DNA of 64,000 nt. Origin: Methylomonas sp. MK1 (GTDB taxonomy: Bacteria; Pseudomonadota; Gammaproteobacteria; Methylococcales; Methylomonadaceae). The position numbers and the translations under genes were made by a program. Positions 41,200 through 49,749 of this stretch are shown one piece after another; position 1 is the first letter of the stretch, and each line of letters opens with the position of its first letter. The notes beneath the pieces were generated by a model. It saw only the letters and a list, made by a program, of their open reading frames with translations. It was not told where the DNA came from and made no database searches. The DNA lies in the NCBI RefSeq assembly GCF_000365425.1, contig NZ_AQOV01000001.1, forward strand, positions 248,001 to 312,000, given 5' to 3'.

Positions 41200-42432
41200 T
41201 TAAAAGGCAATAAACCAGTAACACATGGCTAAAAACCAAATCGATACCATCAGCTTGGGTAGTATTCGCGGCTTGTACGTTTGGTCCAGCGCATAATGCC
41301 ATGCTAAAGCGGCCAAGCCGATATTGCCCAAGGGCAGTATCAATACTGAGCGAATGCCAAGAATAGGGTGCAGTATCACTATCGGTACCAGCACCAAGAA
41401 CGAAAACAGCGCTTCCACTATCAGCAAATCCGCAAGCAGCAAGCACTGTTGGCTGATGCCCATTGAGGCATACAAAGCGTGCAAGGGTTTACGGCCGATA
41501 TGTAGCGTAATTCCCAGGCTCGCGGTTTGCAGCAGCAGCGGAATCACGCTAGTTAGCAATAGGCCGATAGCCACCGGGGTTTGTAAGCCAATCCGCTGCC
41601 AAATAATACCGAACCAGACGATGCAGCCCAGATAAACCAGCAGCGGCAAGCTGGCCCTAAGCTCTTGGTGCTGCACCAAGCTGCGCAGACTGATCAGTAT
41701 TAGATTGGCGAGCGGATGATAGCGCGGTGATAGCTTGGCGAAGCGTCGGCGATGGCCCGGCTTATCGATGACTATTCGCTTACGCCATTGTGTTTGTAAC
41801 CCTGCTGCGGAAATCGGGCCGCCTAAAAGCATAACAGCCACCACAATGCCAGAGCTCTCAAGGCTGTGTATTTCTAGCGCGCAAAGCGAAATAGCGAAGG
41901 TCAAAAATGCGTATAACTTCGCGCCGCGCAACAGCCCTTGTTGAATAAGCAATAACTGGACGGCCAATGCCGCAGCCAGTAGGCAGTCAATATCAAAACT
42001 CCGATTGACGTAATAACGGCTGAATTCGTAGGCGATAAACGGTAGTAACAGCGGTAAGTCGGCAATTAACAACAGACACGCGTCCAGATTAGTTTCCAGC
42101 GCCGCGATGTGCGGTAGCGAGCGCAGATAATTCCAGGGTACGCCGCCGCGCAGCGCGTCAGCTTGCACCGAAGTCCAGGCCACTGCCAGCATAGATACAC
42201 CAAGCCAGGCCAGCATCGCGTCCGATCCGCATAACAAATACTCTACCGGTTTGGACAGAACTTGTATCTGCGCGGCAAAAGGCATATCCGCCGGCGACAG
42301 GGTAAACAGCAGCAAACACCAGATTTGCCAACGCCGAATCAGCAATTTGAGGCTGGCATCGGCATAAAAGCGTAAACGCCAGCCTAACAACTGAAAAAAT
42401 AATGCTCTGCCGCCTGGGGCTAACGATTTCAC
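41200..42432 (-). CDS. ABC exporter membrane subunit, unassigned family
   Basis: A 410-residue protein with about ten hydrophobic helices. It starts on a GTG that overlaps the ATPase stop by one base (TAGTG), so it is the permease partner of that ATPase. I see no known permease motif. The RRWQIW and KRIVIDKPGHRRRFAKLSP stretches would face the cytoplasm. The family resembles DUF6136-type membrane proteins. Substrate unknown. The ribA operon begins 188 bases further on the same strand, so export of its product is one possibility, not shown. Confidence 0.65.
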   Translation of the reverse strand: MKSLAPGGRALFFQLLGWRLRFYADASLKLLIRRWQIWCLLLFTLSPADMPFAAQIQVLSKPVEYLLCGSDAMLAWLGVSMLAVAWTSVQADALRGGVPWNYLRSLPHIAALETNLDACLLLIADLPLLLPFIAYEFSRYYVNRSFDIDCLLAAALAVQLLLIQQGLLRGAKLYAFLTFAISLCALEIHSLESSGIVVAVMLLGGPISAAGLQTQWRKRIVIDKPGHRRRFAKLSPRYHPLANLILISLRSLVQHQELRASLPLLVYLGCIVWFGIIWQRIGLQTPVAIGLLLTSVIPLLLQTASLGITLHIGRKPLHALYASMGISQQCLLLADLLIVEALFSFLVLVPIVILHPILGIRSVLILPLGNIGLAALAWHYALDQTYKPRILPKLMVSIWFLAMCYWFIAF

Positions 42433-43046
42433 TATAACGACAGGGTGCGCTCCGGGCTGATGTCAAATCCCCGCCGTTGAGCCGGTTCGTGGCAAGACAG
42501 GATAATCAAACGTTGCCGGGCCTGCTCCCTTAGGACCTGCTGTAGCGTCGCCAGCGACTCGGCATCCAGGCCATTGCTGGGTTCGTCCAATAGCAATATC
42601 TCCGTATCGGCGGCGATGCTACCAAGCAATAAAATCTTGCGGGCAGTGCCGAGCGATAATTGATCGAAGCGGGTGTGCAGCTGCGCGTGCAGTTGAAAGC
42701 CATCCATCAGCTGATCCAAAACCTGGCGATTCAGTTGTCCGCGCACGGACCCTAACAGCCCTAGCCAGTCTTGGCCGGTGAGAAACGGAAACACCGGGCA
42801 ATCGGCAGGACAAAAGCTTAAACGTCGCCGTGCCGACAACGGAGTGTTTCTCAGGTCAGCGTCGCAGACAAATACCTCGCCGGCATCGGCGACCTGTGCA
42901 CCTGCCAGTAACGATAGCAAGGTCGATTTGCCCACGCCGTTGGGGCCGGCGATTAAATAAATTCCAGGGCGGCTCCAGGCAAACGAAAAGTTAGCAATAA
43001 CTTGTTTCCCAGAGAAGTGTTTTGTTAAGGCAACGGCACGTAACAT
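42432..43046 (-). CDS. ABC transporter ATP-binding protein
   Basis: A 204-residue ATPase. Walker A is GPNGVGKSTLLSLLAG (34-49), the signature is LSLGTARKILL (a weakened form of LSGGQ), and Walker B is EILLLDEPSNGLD. It is a single-domain subunit, short for the class. It is coupled to the membrane protein downstream. The layout (one ATPase plus one permease) is that of an ABC-2-like exporter. The cargo is unknown. Confidence 0.9.
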   Translation of the reverse strand: MLRAVALTKHFSGKQVIANFSFAWSRPGIYLIAGPNGVGKSTLLSLLAGAQVADAGEVFVCDADLRNTPLSARRRLSFCPADCPVFPFLTGQDWLGLLGSVRGQLNRQVLDQLMDGFQLHAQLHTRFDQLSLGTARKILLLGSIAADTEILLLDEPSNGLDAESLATLQQVLREQARQRLIILSCHEPAQRRGFDISPERTLSL

Positions 43047-43134
43047 GGGAAACTCAAGATTCGACTGAATTTAGTTTGTCGACAATTCGCTTTATGATCA
43101 ACTCGTAAAATTTCTATCTTATGGTGCGACATAG

Positions 43135-44298
43135 CTAAACGCTAAATGTGCTCAAACGCCTGACTGCTTCCTGCAAGGTAGCGTCATCCTTGGCAAAGCA
43201 AAACCGAATCAAACCTTCGCCAGCGGCGCTTTGATAAAACGAACTGCCCGGGATGCTGGCGACACCGGTCTGTTCCAAAATAGCTAATGCTGCGGCCTTG
43301 GCTGTGGGATAACCGAAATGGGCAATGTCGGCCAATACGTAGTAAGCACCTTGCGGTACCAGCGGCGTCAACCCAGCAGCCTGCAGGCCGGCGCAAATGA
43401 TATCGCGCTTGCGTTGATACTGTGCTCGCAGCTGCTGAAAATAGTCCGGCGGCGCCTGCAAGCCCGCCGCTGCGCCGTATTGCAAAGGCGACGGCGCGCA
43501 GACGTAGAGTAAATCGTTAACCAAATTTATCGCCTGCGCCAATGCAGGTTCGGCGACCGCATAGCCCAGGCGCCAACCGGTGATACTAAAGGTTTTGGAA
43601 AAGCCCATGATACTGACTGTACGCTTGGCCAAACTGCCGACGCTGGCCGGGGAAATATGTGGCACGTCGTCATAGGTGATGTATTCGTATATTTCATCGG
43701 AAATGACCAACAGATTGTGTTGTTCAGCCACTCGCTCGATGATTGCTAACTCGGCGGCACTGAAGATCTTCCCGCTGGGGTTGCTGGGCGTGCAGACCAC
43801 GATTGCCCGGGTATTGGGTTTTAAGGCGGCACGCAACTCAGCTTCGTCGAGGGCGAAAGTCGGTGGCGTCAAGGTTAAAAACTGCGGGTCCAGGCCGTTG
43901 AGCAAGATCGTATTCAGATGGTAGCCGTAGTAAGGCTCCATCAGCAGAATGCCGTCACCTGGGTTTAATAGCGCCGTTAAGGTGGCTGCGAATGCACCCG
44001 TCGTGCCACCGCTAATCACGATCTGGGTATCCGCATCGACTTCCAAACCATTGTCGCGCTTCAGTTTGGCGGCAATCGCCTGCCGTAATGGCGGCACGCC
44101 TTCGGAAGGCGTATAGGTGTTGAGGCCGTATTGAATGGCCTTGATTGCACCGTCCCGCACCAGTGCAGGAGCCGGCAAATCACCCAGCCCTTGCCCCAGG
44201 TTAATTCCGCCAACGCGTTCGCATTCGCGGGTCATTAAACGGATGTCGGATGGCTGTAAGTTGGCGATCCGGTTAGCAGCGGGGAAAATCATCGGCAA
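43135..44298 (-). CDS. PLP-dependent class I/II aminotransferase
   Basis: A 387-residue fold type I aminotransferase. PLP lysine lies in SIMGFSKTFSITGWRLGY (Lys near residue 235). Other landmarks are GINLGQGLGDLPAP, TPSNPSGKIFSAAEL and the carboxylate-binding Arg in IRFCFAK near the end. Substrate is probably an aromatic or neutral amino acid; aspartate-type is not excluded. It lies 89 bases before the ABC ATPase on the same strand and 67 behind fadL, with a terminator between fadL and it. Confidence 0.88.
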   Translation of the reverse strand: MPMIFPAANRIANLQPSDIRLMTRECERVGGINLGQGLGDLPAPALVRDGAIKAIQYGLNTYTPSEGVPPLRQAIAAKLKRDNGLEVDADTQIVISGGTTGAFAATLTALLNPGDGILLMEPYYGYHLNTILLNGLDPQFLTLTPPTFALDEAELRAALKPNTRAIVVCTPSNPSGKIFSAAELAIIERVAEQHNLLVISDEIYEYITYDDVPHISPASVGSLAKRTVSIMGFSKTFSITGWRLGYAVAEPALAQAINLVNDLLYVCAPSPLQYGAAAGLQAPPDYFQQLRAQYQRKRDIICAGLQAAGLTPLVPQGAYYVLADIAHFGYPTAKAAALAILEQTGVASIPGSSFYQSAAGEGLIRFCFAKDDATLQEAVRRLSTFSV

Positions 44299-44311
44299 TT
44301 TTTTAAAAGTC

Positions 44312-44340
44312 AGTTAAAAAGAAGCGCCGTAACGGCGCTT
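44312..44340 (-). terminator. Terminator between fadL and the aminotransferase
   Basis: On the minus strand AAGCGCCGT and ACGGCGCTT form a 9-bp perfect stem with a one-base centre, followed by CTTTTTAACTG. It lies 25 bases after the fadL stop, and the aminotransferase ATG is 14 bases further, so read-through may matter. Confidence 0.85.
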
Positions 44341-44364
44341 GAAGTTAGGAGCGTGTTGAATAGA

Positions 44365-45636
44365 TTAAAAGCGCCGCGACCAGCCGAATTGCAAGGAAAA
44401 CTGGCTCATCGACAAATCGATTGATTGTCCCGGACTCAATGGATTTGGGCCGGTGATGGTTTTCTGCGGGGAATACATGAAAGCAAAACTGAGTTCGTCC
44501 TGTTTGCTAAGCGCGTGACTTAAGCCGCCGGTCAAGTGCCATTCCTGCACCCCAGGCGCCAGAATATTGAACAGCACCTCGGAACCTTCGATGGGTTGCT
44601 GCCCGTAACTTAGGCCGCCGCGCCAAATCCAATCCGGGCTTTGCTGCCACTGCACCCCGGCTTTATAAATCGTCATGTCGTTCCAGCCAAAACCGCGACC
44701 GTCGGCATACCCCAGCAAATTGCCCTGAAAGGTATTGCCGACCGATTTAATCTCGCTGTAGCGGATATGCTCGACATCAAAGTTGGTGGTCAGCGCCTTG
44801 GTAACGTCCCAGGACAAACCGACATTAAAGCTGTCCGGAATATCGAAACCACCGCCCTGGGCAAATAAGCCCGAATAGCGTTCAAACTTGGACATGTAGA
44901 TGCGGCTTTTGTAAGACGCACCCAGCCGCAGCCCTGGCAGCAACTCAGCCAAACCGCCTATCCGAAAACCGGCGCCGAAAGAATAATCGCGCCCCTGATC
45001 CGATAAATGATCCGGTTCACTGGAAAAACCGAACTGACCGAATGTACTCAAACCTCTTGCCTTGAAAGTCTGCGCCGCGAATATCGGCGAAATTCCCAAC
45101 GCATATCGGCCTTTGGCAAACGAATGCGCGTAAGTGCCGACGATAAAGGCCTGCGCCATATCGATGCCGGTGCGGCCGGCGCCAAATGTACCGTTCGCGC
45201 CGGTAAACAAGCCATTGCCGTTGACCAGCGGCTTGTAATCAGTGTTCATGCCGCCATTGCCATACATGGCCAAACCGAGGGTTTGCTCTGCGTCTAATTT
45301 GTAACTCCAACCCAAGGCCGGCACCGGGAAATACTCGCTGTCGCTTTCGACCGACCCAGTCGCTAACATGCCGCCGCCGTTAACTCGGTACTCGCGATGC
45401 GGACTGAATAATTCAAGCTCCAAATCCAGACGATCGCCGACATACGCCAGACCGGCAGGATTAATCGCGGAAATAATCGCGTCCTGCGCAAAAGCGGTAC
45501 TCGCCCCCGCCAAGGCTTTGCTCCTGGCGCCGTAGCTGTGGGCAAAATAGCCGTTGGTGGCATTCGCGGCAGGCGCGTATGCCGCCATCGCGGTAACGGA
45601 ACCCAACAACGCTAGAGAAATTTTTGAGAACGACAT
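44365..45636 (-). CDS. fadL: FadL-family outer-membrane hydrophobic transporter
   Basis: A 423-residue outer-membrane barrel of the FadL/TodX/OmpP1 family. A signal peptide ends NATNGYFAHSYGARSKALAG, where the mature N-terminus carries the FadL 'NG-F-HG-G-+--A-AG' pattern. AINPAGLAYVGDRLDLELEL follows as in the family hatch. The C-terminal strand ends in an aromatic (WSRRF), typical of barrels. FadL proteins let fatty acids or aromatic hydrocarbons cross the outer membrane. The lack of a lipid-degradation operon nearby leaves the substrate open. It ends in a strong terminator. Confidence 0.88.
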   Translation of the reverse strand: MSFSKISLALLGSVTAMAAYAPAANATNGYFAHSYGARSKALAGASTAFAQDAIISAINPAGLAYVGDRLDLELELFSPHREYRVNGGGMLATGSVESDSEYFPVPALGWSYKLDAEQTLGLAMYGNGGMNTDYKPLVNGNGLFTGANGTFGAGRTGIDMAQAFIVGTYAHSFAKGRYALGISPIFAAQTFKARGLSTFGQFGFSSEPDHLSDQGRDYSFGAGFRIGGLAELLPGLRLGASYKSRIYMSKFERYSGLFAQGGGFDIPDSFNVGLSWDVTKALTTNFDVEHIRYSEIKSVGNTFQGNLLGYADGRGFGWNDMTIYKAGVQWQQSPDWIWRGGLSYGQQPIEGSEVLFNILAPGVQEWHLTGGLSHALSKQDELSFAFMYSPQKTITGPNPLSPGQSIDLSMSQFSLQFGWSRRF

Positions 45637-46035
45637 ACAAGGTTTCCCTCAGTGAAAAGCTTAGGAAAATTCTATACAGCGCTAGACTCTCTTTAAAAAC
45701 GATATATTTCGATGTGTATTTCAAATATTAGCATAACGACAGCATACGCCACACCAACCGCGTAGAACGCCAATACTGTTCTAATAACCGGGCCTGACAC
45801 AGAAATCCGAATTGATTCTGCATAAACACTTGAGCAGCAACTGTTGCTAGTTGAGCAGCATATCGCCCTCCACTTCAACCCAAACCATCCCCTGGGTCTG
45901 CCGCATTTGCGGCTTGCGGCTAAGCGGCACAGCTCTTGCTGAACTCACCTCCAATTGGAATCAAACAGACCGCGTATATCGACCCACACCCAACCAAACT
46001 TCAGTACAACTTATTTCAAACAGACAGGAGTTAAC
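45637..46035. other. Divergent intergenic region, fadL to the MBL-fold gene
   Basis: About 400 bases with no gene I trust. It must hold both promoters. A frame from 45851 lacks a ribosome site. The last bases hold ACAGGAG seven bases before the ATG at 46036. No repeats, operators or RNA folds were recognised. Confidence 0.5.
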
Positions 46036-47508
46036 ATGAACAAATTGCTATACCGAACGGCTGGTTTAACCGCGCTTATTTTCACTGGTTGTAGTTCGCT
46101 GCATCAAAACAGTATCCAATTGGCCAGCGACGCCGCTGGCGTGACGAACGTCAAATCCATCGAATTTAGCGGTACCGGCCGCTGGTATCAGTTCGGACAA
46201 GCTCCCAATCCAGATCTGCCTTGGCCGCCTTTCGCGGTAAAAAGCTACACCGCCGACATCAATTACGAAACCGCCAGCGCCCGCGTGCAAATTAGCCGTT
46301 TACAGGAGATAGAGCCAGGACGGAATCGGCCACAGCCCACCGAGCAAAAGGTTGATCAATTCATCAGCGGCGCGTATGCCTGGAACGTTGCGCCAGCGGC
46401 CGCCGGCGCAGCGAACGCAACGCCCAGCATCACCACGCAACCGGCAGCCATCGAAGAACGTGCCGCCGAAATCTGGGCCAGCCCACAAGGCTTCTTAAGA
46501 GCGGCGCAGAGCCATCAGGCTAGAGTCGAAGATAAAGGCGACAACAGCGAAGTAACGTTCACATTGGATGGCAAGTACCGATATGTGGGGACACTGAACG
46601 GCAAACACCAACTGACTAACGTCAAAACTTGGATCGACAACCCGGTACTTGGCGATACATTGGTGGAAACCCAATACAGTGAATACAAGGCATTTGACGG
46701 CGGCCTATTTCCAAGCCACATCGTGCGTCTAATAGGTGGCTATCCGGTATTGGATTTGAACGTCACGACCGTAACAGCCAACCCGATACTTAACATTCCG
46801 GTACACGCAGAAGCAACCAAGAAACCAAACATCATCGTCGCGGCCAATAAACTCGCGGATGGTGTGTATTATTTGACCGGCGGGACTCACCATAGCGTGG
46901 CTATCGAGCAGCTAAACCATATCGTCTTGGTCGAAGCACCACAAAACGAAGAACGCTCATTGGCTCTGATTGAAAAACTCAAGGAAACCATCCCCAATAA
47001 ACCGATTAAATATGTGATCAACACCCACGCGCACTTTGACCACAGCGGCGGTTTGCGTACCTTTGTCGATGCCGGCGCCACTATCGTCACCCATCAGCCC
47101 AATCAGGCCTATTACGAAAAAATCTGGTCTGCTCCCCACAGCCTAAACCCCGACAACCTGGAAAGATCTAAGAAAACCGCAAGCTTCATTAGCTTTGACG
47201 GGAAGCAGGTCATTTCGGACGGTAAACGCAATATTGAAATTCATGCCTTGGCTGGGAATAGTCACAACGACGCATTTGTTGCGGTGTATTTACCTAAGGA
47301 AAAGATATTGATAGAAGCCGACGCCTACACCCCGCAAGCCTCTAACGCGCCGGCTCCCACTTCCGTGAACCCTTATTCGCTAAATCTGTATGAAAATATT
47401 CAAAGGCTTAAATTGGATGTTGGACAGATCGCTGCATTGCACGGTCCACGTGTGGTGACGTTGGGGGATCTGCGCAACGTCATCGGCATAACTAAAGCCT
47501 CCCGTTAA
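46036..47508 (+). CDS. Lipoprotein metallo-beta-lactamase-fold hydrolase
   Basis: A 490-residue protein with a lipobox (FTGC). The first ~270 residues are a beta-rich domain with no motif I know. The second half is an MBL fold: INTHAHFDHSGG (~328-339, the HxHxDH metal motif), GNSHNDAF (third histidine), LIEADAYTPQ (bridging Asp) and LHGPR at the end. The frame is open from 45955, but the ATG at 46036 has CAGGAG ahead and starts a lipoprotein signal. Such two-part hydrolases often cleave or quench secondary metabolites; the substrate here is unknown. It is the sole gene of its unit and ends in a stem-loop. Confidence 0.82.
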   Translation: MNKLLYRTAGLTALIFTGCSSLHQNSIQLASDAAGVTNVKSIEFSGTGRWYQFGQAPNPDLPWPPFAVKSYTADINYETASARVQISRLQEIEPGRNRPQPTEQKVDQFISGAYAWNVAPAAAGAANATPSITTQPAAIEERAAEIWASPQGFLRAAQSHQARVEDKGDNSEVTFTLDGKYRYVGTLNGKHQLTNVKTWIDNPVLGDTLVETQYSEYKAFDGGLFPSHIVRLIGGYPVLDLNVTTVTANPILNIPVHAEATKKPNIIVAANKLADGVYYLTGGTHHSVAIEQLNHIVLVEAPQNEERSLALIEKLKETIPNKPIKYVINTHAHFDHSGGLRTFVDAGATIVTHQPNQAYYEKIWSAPHSLNPDNLERSKKTASFISFDGKQVISDGKRNIEIHALAGNSHNDAFVAVYLPKEKILIEADAYTPQASNAPAPTSVNPYSLNLYENIQRLKLDVGQIAALHGPRVVTLGDLRNVIGITKASR

Positions 47509-47520
47509 GAAGGTCAATAA

Positions 47521-47551
47521 TTGAGGCGATGGCCGAAGGCCGGCGCCTCAA
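47521..47551 (+). terminator. Stem-loop after the MBL-fold gene
   Basis: TTGAGGCG and CGCCTCAA form an 8-bp stem, with an inner GGCC/GGCC pairing in the loop. It lies 12 bases after the stop. No T-run follows, so it may be a weak terminator or an RNA 3' cap. From here to 47818 no gene is seen; the region holds the TetR-efflux promoter. Confidence 0.6.
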
Positions 47552-47818
47552 TCTCAGCGCTGAGAGAATTGACTCAGAAACACCAATAGATGTTCGATGC
47601 TTCAGCCCGCTGATCGGGCGCCTCAGCACCAAGTAAGCTCTGCCCCGCCATCAACACCTCGAAGCCAATCGCTGCTGAATTTCAAACACTCTAGCTAAGC
47701 CAACGCGGCTAGACGCTTTAAAACGCAACATCTTAAAAGTTGGCACGTAGAGTGCTTAGTTAAATGCGTATTTGAATTACCAATTTCACATTTACCACTC
47801 ATCGCTCCGGAACTACGC

Positions 47819-48478
47819 ATGACTGACCTAAAAACCAAGTCAGAGAAAACTCGCGAGCGATTATTGAGTGCCGCCAGCCGGATTTTTGCCGCGAAAGGCT
47901 ATCAGGACACGACCATCGCCGACATATGCGAGCAAGCACAAGCCAATATCGCCTCGGTGAATTATCACTTTGGCGACAAGCAAACCCTGTATCTGGAAGC
48001 CTGGCGCCATGCCTTCAACCACGAACTGGTCCAGTACCCGCCCGACGGTGGCGTGTCGCGCCAGGCCCCCGTGGAACAGCAGCTGGCGGGGCGCATCAAA
48101 TCGCTAATCCGCCGCTTGGCCAGCGACGATTCGTATTCATTTGCGATTATTCACAAGGAAATGGCGCAACCGACCCGCTTGCTGGCCGACATTCTGGAAA
48201 AGGAAATTAATCCGCAGCGCCAACAAATGTTCGGCTTGCTGCGCGAATGCCTGGGCCAGGACGCCAGCGAGCAACAATTGCAATATTGCCATGCCAGCAT
48301 CATGGGCCAATGCTTTCAATTACTGCGTCTGAAACAAATGCAACAAGCCCGGCCGCAGCGCGCCCTCCCCACTGATCTTAGTGACATCGGCGCCTTTGCC
48401 GAGCATGTGGTGGATTTTTCGCTGGCCGGCATCCGCGCCATCCGTTCGCAAACTTTACCTAAGCGTATCCAAGCATGA
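47819..48478 (+). CDS. TetR/AcrR-family regulator of the RND efflux operon
   Basis: A 219-residue regulator. The helix-turn-helix is in KTRERLLSAASRIFAAKGYQ (10-29) and TTIADICEQAQANIASVNYH (31-50). The C-terminal domain resembles the DUF1956 (CecR/YbiH) group: HKEMAQPTRLLADILEKEI. The stop overlaps the next gene as ATGA, so it is co-transcribed with the efflux genes and probably autoregulates. The ligand is unknown; members of this group respond to antibiotics or other toxic compounds. No palindrome was resolved in the upstream region. Confidence 0.9.
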   Translation: MTDLKTKSEKTRERLLSAASRIFAAKGYQDTTIADICEQAQANIASVNYHFGDKQTLYLEAWRHAFNHELVQYPPDGGVSRQAPVEQQLAGRIKSLIRRLASDDSYSFAIIHKEMAQPTRLLADILEKEINPQRQQMFGLLRECLGQDASEQQLQYCHASIMGQCFQLLRLKQMQQARPQRALPTDLSDIGAFAEHVVDFSLAGIRAIRSQTLPKRIQA

Positions 48479-49746
48479 ACCAACGAATTTCCGAGTTACC
48501 CTCGGCGAACAAGCGCCGGCCCTGGTTGTGGACCGGCGCAATACTGGTTGTGAGTCTGGCCGGCGCCGGCGTCTATTTTCAGCATAGCGAAGCAGCTCCG
48601 GACGTCAAAGCCGAGCGCGGTGGCGGCAAAGGCCGGCGATTTTTTGAGCAACAAGACGCTCCGGCCGTCGTCGCCATCCAATCCGCTAGCAGCGGGGATT
48701 TTCCGGTATATCTGAATGCACTTGGTACCGTCACCGCACTACGTACCGTGACCGTCAAGCCGCGAGTGGACGGCGAACTGGTAAAAGTCGCGTTCAGCGA
48801 AGGGCAAATGGTCAAAGCTGGCGATCTGCTGGCAGAAATCGACCCGCGGCCGTTTCAGGTGCAATTACAACAAGCCCAAGGCCAGTTGCTGCGCGACCAG
48901 GCGCTGTTGAAAAACGCCGAACTGGATCATGCCCGTTATGAAACCTTGCTGGCTCAAGATTCCATCGCCGCCCAGCAAACCATCACCCAGGCGTCGCAGG
49001 TCAAGCAATATCAAGGCAACGTGGAAATGGATCAGGCCTTGGTCGATAGCGCCAAGCTGCAACTGAGCTATGCCAAGCTGACTGCACCGATTAGTGGTCG
49101 CGCCGGCCTAAGGCAGATCGATCAGGGCAATATCGTTCGCGCCAACGACGCCAACGGTCTGGTCGTCATCACCCAGTTACAGCCGATCAGCGTGGTGTTC
49201 ACCTTGCCGGAAGATAAATTGCCGGAGGTGGTGAAGCACTATCGTGACGGTCAGGCTATTAAAATAGAGGCCTACGACAGAGGCGGCGCGCTGAAGCTGG
49301 CGGAAGGCAAGCTTACCGCGCTTGACAATCAAATCGACCCGACCACAGGCACCATTAAACTGAAAGCTCAATTCGACAATCTCGAGCAAACCTTATTCGC
49401 CAATCAATTTGTTAACGTACGCATGCATCTGGATACCTTGCATGGCGTCACACAGATACCCAGCGCCGCCTTGCAACACGATACCCAGGGTGCGTTTGTG
49501 TATGTGGTCGATGCCGAAAATATTGCCCATTTGCGCCGCGTCGAGCCCGGCCCCAGCGAAGGCGAAAAGGTGGCTATCGAAAACAACCTGGCCCCCGGCG
49601 AACAGCTCATCCTCACCGGCATAGACCGGGTCAAGGACGGCGGCGTGGTGGATGTGGCCGAGAAAGACGGACAAGCGGTCGCCGCAAAACCGGAATTGCA
49701 TCCCAAGCCGGAAGACGAACCCGGCAAACGTAGGCGGCGCGGATAA
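48475..49746 (+). CDS. mdtA: RND efflux membrane-fusion protein, MdtA-like
   Basis: A 423-residue periplasmic adaptor. A membrane-anchor helix (~18-38) is followed by the barrel-sandwich pair, GTVTALRTVTVKPRVDGEL and KLTAPISGRAGLRQIDQGN, and the coiled-coil region rich in Gln and Ala between them. It ends with a basic GKRRRRG tail. The adaptor links the inner-membrane pump to the outer-membrane channel. It overlaps the TetR gene by four bases and is three bases before mdtB. The presence of two pump genes marks the MdtABC type. Confidence 0.9.
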   Translation: MNQRISELPSANKRRPWLWTGAILVVSLAGAGVYFQHSEAAPDVKAERGGGKGRRFFEQQDAPAVVAIQSASSGDFPVYLNALGTVTALRTVTVKPRVDGELVKVAFSEGQMVKAGDLLAEIDPRPFQVQLQQAQGQLLRDQALLKNAELDHARYETLLAQDSIAAQQTITQASQVKQYQGNVEMDQALVDSAKLQLSYAKLTAPISGRAGLRQIDQGNIVRANDANGLVVITQLQPISVVFTLPEDKLPEVVKHYRDGQAIKIEAYDRGGALKLAEGKLTALDNQIDPTTGTIKLKAQFDNLEQTLFANQFVNVRMHLDTLHGVTQIPSAALQHDTQGAFVYVVDAENIAHLRRVEPGPSEGEKVAIENNLAPGEQLILTGIDRVKDGGVVDVAEKDGQAVAAKPELHPKPEDEPGKRRRRG

Positions 49747-49749
49747 GTC

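Noticed and set aside
42432..43046. ABC ATPase as a haem exporter (CcmA).
   Set aside because: The length is similar to CcmA, but no ccmB/C/E genes follow, and the signature LSLGTARK differs; a cytochrome c maturation role is not supported.
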